Origin: Melioribacteraceae bacterium
GTDB taxonomy: Bacteria; Bacteroidota; Ignavibacteria; Ignavibacteriales; Melioribacteraceae
Direction of reading: 5' to 3'
NCBI GenBank assembly: GCA_023230485.1
Contig: JALNXG010000004.1
Coordinates: 36,511 to 100,510, forward strand
Length of the DNA: 64,000 nt
This document shows, one piece after another, positions 61,367 to 64,000 of this stretch; within the stretch, counting starts at the first letter, position 1, and each line of letters starts with the position of its first letter. The notes below the pieces were generated by a model, which was not told the origin of the DNA, ran no database searches, and saw only the letters and a program-made list of their open reading frames with translations. The translations under genes were made by a program, and so were the position numbers.

Positions 61367-63955
61367 ATGTATAAAAAGATTGCATTCATTAGTACTCTGA
61401 TTCTGCTTATCTTAATTTTTACATCAATTCAAATTCACTCTGAAGGAGGAGATAAGAAAAAATCTCCACTTCAAAAAATCAATGGCGAGCCATCCTATAC
61501 AAAATTCAATATCAATAATATTTCCACTTGGTTTAAGAATGATGGAGAATCAGATATTAATCAAAACGGAAATTCGGGATTTGTATATCCCAAAGGGAGC
61601 TGGATGGCGGCAGTTTTTCAATCCGGTTTTTTATGGGGCGGTAAAGTTGATGATCATATCAGAGTCGGGGGTTCGGTATATCGACAGGGAACCGTTCCGG
61701 GCAGAGTAATAAAAAATTCAATCGGAAAATGGGAAGCGGTAAACCCCATCGATCCTGATGTGAGAATTTATAGAGTGAGACCCGATTATAAAAAAGCTGA
61801 TCTTAGCAGTGAAGTCAAAGACGGTGATGGAATTGATCAAAATGATGTAAGGAAAATATATGAAAAAGATTGGAAAGAATGGCCTGCCTCGCAAGGAGCA
61901 CCTTTCGAAGATGTAAATAAAGATGGGGTTTATGATCCTTCAATTGATATTCCCGGGATAAAGGGAGCACATCAAACCATTTGGTTTGTATGCAATGATT
62001 TCGATAATGAAGCGACTCACTTTATGTATGATTCACCTCCTTTAGGAATCGAAGAGCAGGTAACAATTTGGGGATATAAAACTAAGGGTGCTTATAGCAA
62101 TATACTTTTTAGAAAATATATTATCATAAATAAAAACCTGGATCAAAAACCTTTTACGGATATGTATGTTTCGATGTGGTGCGATGCCGATATCGGAAAT
62201 GCAAGCGATGATATGACAGGATGCGATTCCACTCTAAGTCTCGGATTTAATTATAACGGTCAAAATTCAGATGCAGTTTATAAAGAAAATGTTCCTGCAG
62301 TGGGATTTCAATTTTTACAAGGTCCTTTGGTTGCAGGTTCTTCTTCCGATACAGCAGTATTTAATGATAAATATATCATAGGCAAAAAAAATCTTCCGAT
62401 GACTACCTACTATTATATGGATAAAGGGGGTGGTAATCTTACTGATCCGGCACAGGGCTTATATGATAGAGGTACACTTCCATTTTATTCATTTATGCAA
62501 GGGCTTATACCTTATATAAATATTCCTCATATAAATCCAACTACTTTATTACCAACTAAATTTCCTTTTGGAGGTGATCCTGTTAAAGGTACGGGCTGGG
62601 TTGATACTTATGCGAATGACCGTCGTTTTGGAATTGCCTCGGGACCTTTTAATATGGCTTATGGAGATACTCAAGAAATTGTTTTTGCTGAAATTGCTGC
62701 CGGTGGGACAAGGAATGTTGATCGCCTCCAAGCAGTTACTCTTCTTAAAGAATATGCTATAACTGCACAGTTCGCTTATGACAATCTATTTAATTTACCC
62801 GGAGCAGCGGAGATGCCCGAAATTACCGCAACGGGAGTGGATAGAGAAATAATTTTATCTTGGGGCACTGATTTAGAAGCTGTAAATAAAACCGAGAATT
62901 ATAATAAAACCGGATACAAATTTGAAGGATATAATATTTATCAGCTCCCTTCCGCTTATGCAGTTGACAACGAGGCAAAACGCATTGCCACTTACGATGT
63001 TATAAATGATGCAAAAATAATTTTGGATTCATTTTTGGATAATACAAATAATATTATGATGGAAAATATTGCTGCTTATGGGTCTAACTCCGGAATCAGA
63101 AGATATATTGATATTAAAACTGATGCTTTCAATGGAAATCTCCCATTGAACAATGGTGAAAAATATTATTTCGCAGTAACCTCTTATGTATATAATTCTG
63201 ATGCAAACATCAATCCTAAAATTTATGAAAGTGTAATAGATATAATTGAAGTGATTCCCAAATCCACTACACCCGGAGTTAGATATACTTCGAAATCCGA
63301 GACTGTAATTAATTCAACTCATATTTCAGGTTCGAGCGGGGGAAATGTTAACATATATGTAATAGACCCTTCTTTAGTAACGGGAGATCGATATAGAGTA
63401 ACTTTTCAAGAAACCGGTTCTTCCGAAATTACATATACAATTACGAATGTAACAAAGGATAGCGTTGTGGCTTCCGGATTCAGACAAAATCTTGCTCTCT
63501 CTTCCCCACTTGTTGATGGACTTCTTGTAACGGTTTTTAATCCTTCTGTCTTGAGCAAGCAAAATACTCCTGATGACATTTTTGAATTTACTGCACCTGC
63601 AATAATTATGGACGTGAAACTCGCTAGAGAGGATGTGGATAAAATTAATATATTCCCTAATCCATATTACGGAGCTAACCCGCAAGAGATGAATAAGTAT
63701 CAGAGGTATGTTACGATCAATCACCTACCGGCTAAGGCAACGATTAGAATTTTTAATCTTGCGGGACAACTGATTTCTACAATTGAAAAGAATGATCCAA
63801 ATACACAATTTCAAAGATGGACTTTAACTAATGATAGCGGCTATCAAATCGGCAGCGGGCTTTATATTATTCATATCGATATGCCGGAGCTTGGTAAAAC
63901 AAAAATATTAAAAGCAGCAATAATTCAAGAGCAGCAGATTTTAGATCGGTTTTAA
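61367..63955 (+). CDS. Large exported protein with divergent T9SS C-terminal domain
   Basis: I use the ATG at 61367, with AGGAG at 61357-61361; the longer frame begins with TTG at 61343. The 862-residue protein has a signal peptide (MYKKIAFISTLILLILIF). The body (about 40-750) has no domain I can name. A calcium-loop-like DVNKDGVYDPSID lies near residue 185. Fibronectin-type beta strands are likely around 490-620 (ITATGVDREIILSWGT). The C-terminus has FPNPYYGAN followed by ATIRIFNLAGQLISTIE and GLYIIHIDM, a divergent sorting domain typical of Ignavibacteria surface proteins. I see nothing recognisable in the 247 bases upstream apart from possible promoter sequence. Confidence 0.85.
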   Translation: MYKKIAFISTLILLILIFTSIQIHSEGGDKKKSPLQKINGEPSYTKFNINNISTWFKNDGESDINQNGNSGFVYPKGSWMAAVFQSGFLWGGKVDDHIRVGGSVYRQGTVPGRVIKNSIGKWEAVNPIDPDVRIYRVRPDYKKADLSSEVKDGDGIDQNDVRKIYEKDWKEWPASQGAPFEDVNKDGVYDPSIDIPGIKGAHQTIWFVCNDFDNEATHFMYDSPPLGIEEQVTIWGYKTKGAYSNILFRKYIIINKNLDQKPFTDMYVSMWCDADIGNASDDMTGCDSTLSLGFNYNGQNSDAVYKENVPAVGFQFLQGPLVAGSSSDTAVFNDKYIIGKKNLPMTTYYYMDKGGGNLTDPAQGLYDRGTLPFYSFMQGLIPYINIPHINPTTLLPTKFPFGGDPVKGTGWVDTYANDRRFGIASGPFNMAYGDTQEIVFAEIAAGGTRNVDRLQAVTLLKEYAITAQFAYDNLFNLPGAAEMPEITATGVDREIILSWGTDLEAVNKTENYNKTGYKFEGYNIYQLPSAYAVDNEAKRIATYDVINDAKIILDSFLDNTNNIMMENIAAYGSNSGIRRYIDIKTDAFNGNLPLNNGEKYYFAVTSYVYNSDANINPKIYESVIDIIEVIPKSTTPGVRYTSKSETVINSTHISGSSGGNVNIYVIDPSLVTGDRYRVTFQETGSSEITYTITNVTKDSVVASGFRQNLALSSPLVDGLLVTVFNPSVLSKQNTPDDIFEFTAPAIIMDVKLAREDVDKINIFPNPYYGANPQEMNKYQRYVTINHLPAKATIRIFNLAGQLISTIEKNDPNTQFQRWTLTNDSGYQIGSGLYIIHIDMPELGKTKILKAAIIQEQQILDRF

Positions 63956-63982
63956 TGAAGCAAAATAAATTTGGGATTTTCG

Positions 63983-64000
63983 ATGAAGAGTGATATAAAA
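63983..64000 (+). CDS. Possible start of the next gene, cut by the window edge
   Basis: An ATG at 63983 opens a frame (MKSDIK) that runs off the window 28 bases after the preceding stop. Only six codons are visible, so this is a weak call. Confidence 0.2.

Overview
The window is a strongly AT-rich piece of a bacterial chromosome, most likely from the class Ignavibacteria (Melioribacter/Ignavibacterium relatives) in the Bacteroidota/Chlorobiota branch. The evidence is indirect. Several large exported proteins end in type IX secretion (T9SS) type A sorting domains with the YPNPFN motif. There are a PorU2-type C25 peptidase, a class II B12-dependent ribonucleotide reductase, a secreted multiheme cytochrome, and housekeeping gene orders shared with the FCB group. 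I saw no tRNA, rRNA, CRISPR array, insertion sequence or phage gene. Coding density is very high, many neighbours overlap by 4-20 bases, and no gene-free stretch exceeds 300 bases.

Layout. 1-4.5 kb: an Asp-box exported protein cut by the window edge, a lipoprotein, and a three-gene run (glycosyltransferase, DUF1207-like protein, site-2 protease). 4.6-12.9 kb: housekeeping genes (rsmA-mgtE, ubiE/menG, the uvrA-AhpD-like-rdgB run, an IMPACT-family protein and an autoregulated Rrf2 regulator), plus a small protein with a duplicated four-cysteine unit. 13-18.4 kb: lepA-lepB, then a T9SS subtilase and an O-methyltransferase. 18.5-22.4 kb: a PQQ-propeller protein with a dead phosphoesterase-like front end, a HAD phosphatase and an outer-membrane protein paired with the following C25 peptidase. 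22.4-37.2 kb: the PorU2-like peptidase and a polysaccharide block. In that block one long minus-strand operon joins envelope-biogenesis genes (TPR lipoprotein, DUF4292/LolB-like lipoprotein, EnvC-like degenerate M23 protein) to a Wzx flippase, UDP-galactopyranose mutase, a galactofuranosyltransferase-like GT2 and a KpsS-like transferase. 37.3-44.2 kb: an orphan ATP-grasp enzyme, rsgA, three envelope proteins and cysS. 44.4-46.5 kb: a nine-heme extracellular cytochrome c with a T9SS tail. 46.7-54.9 kb: an eight-gene minus-strand run, yggS-divIVA-punA-(membrane coiled-coil)-ileS-(DksA-like)-lspA-rluD, resembling the division-cell-wall flank of Firmicutes. 55-64 kb: nrdJ, malQ, a glutathione peroxidase and a large T9SS-type exported protein.

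How it fits together. The recurring theme is building and decorating the cell envelope. Signal peptidases I and II, a site-2 protease, a PorU2-like peptidase and several exported cargo proteins share the window with a surface polysaccharide pathway that probably uses galactofuranose. The multiheme cytochrome suggests electron transfer at or beyond the outer membrane. The most unusual single observation is the isoleucyl-tRNA synthetase: it is a long, eukaryote-like type 2 enzyme whose class I signature reads G-L-H-H rather than H-x-G-H, a form associated with extreme mupirocin tolerance. Family assignments come from reading the sequence only; no search was run.
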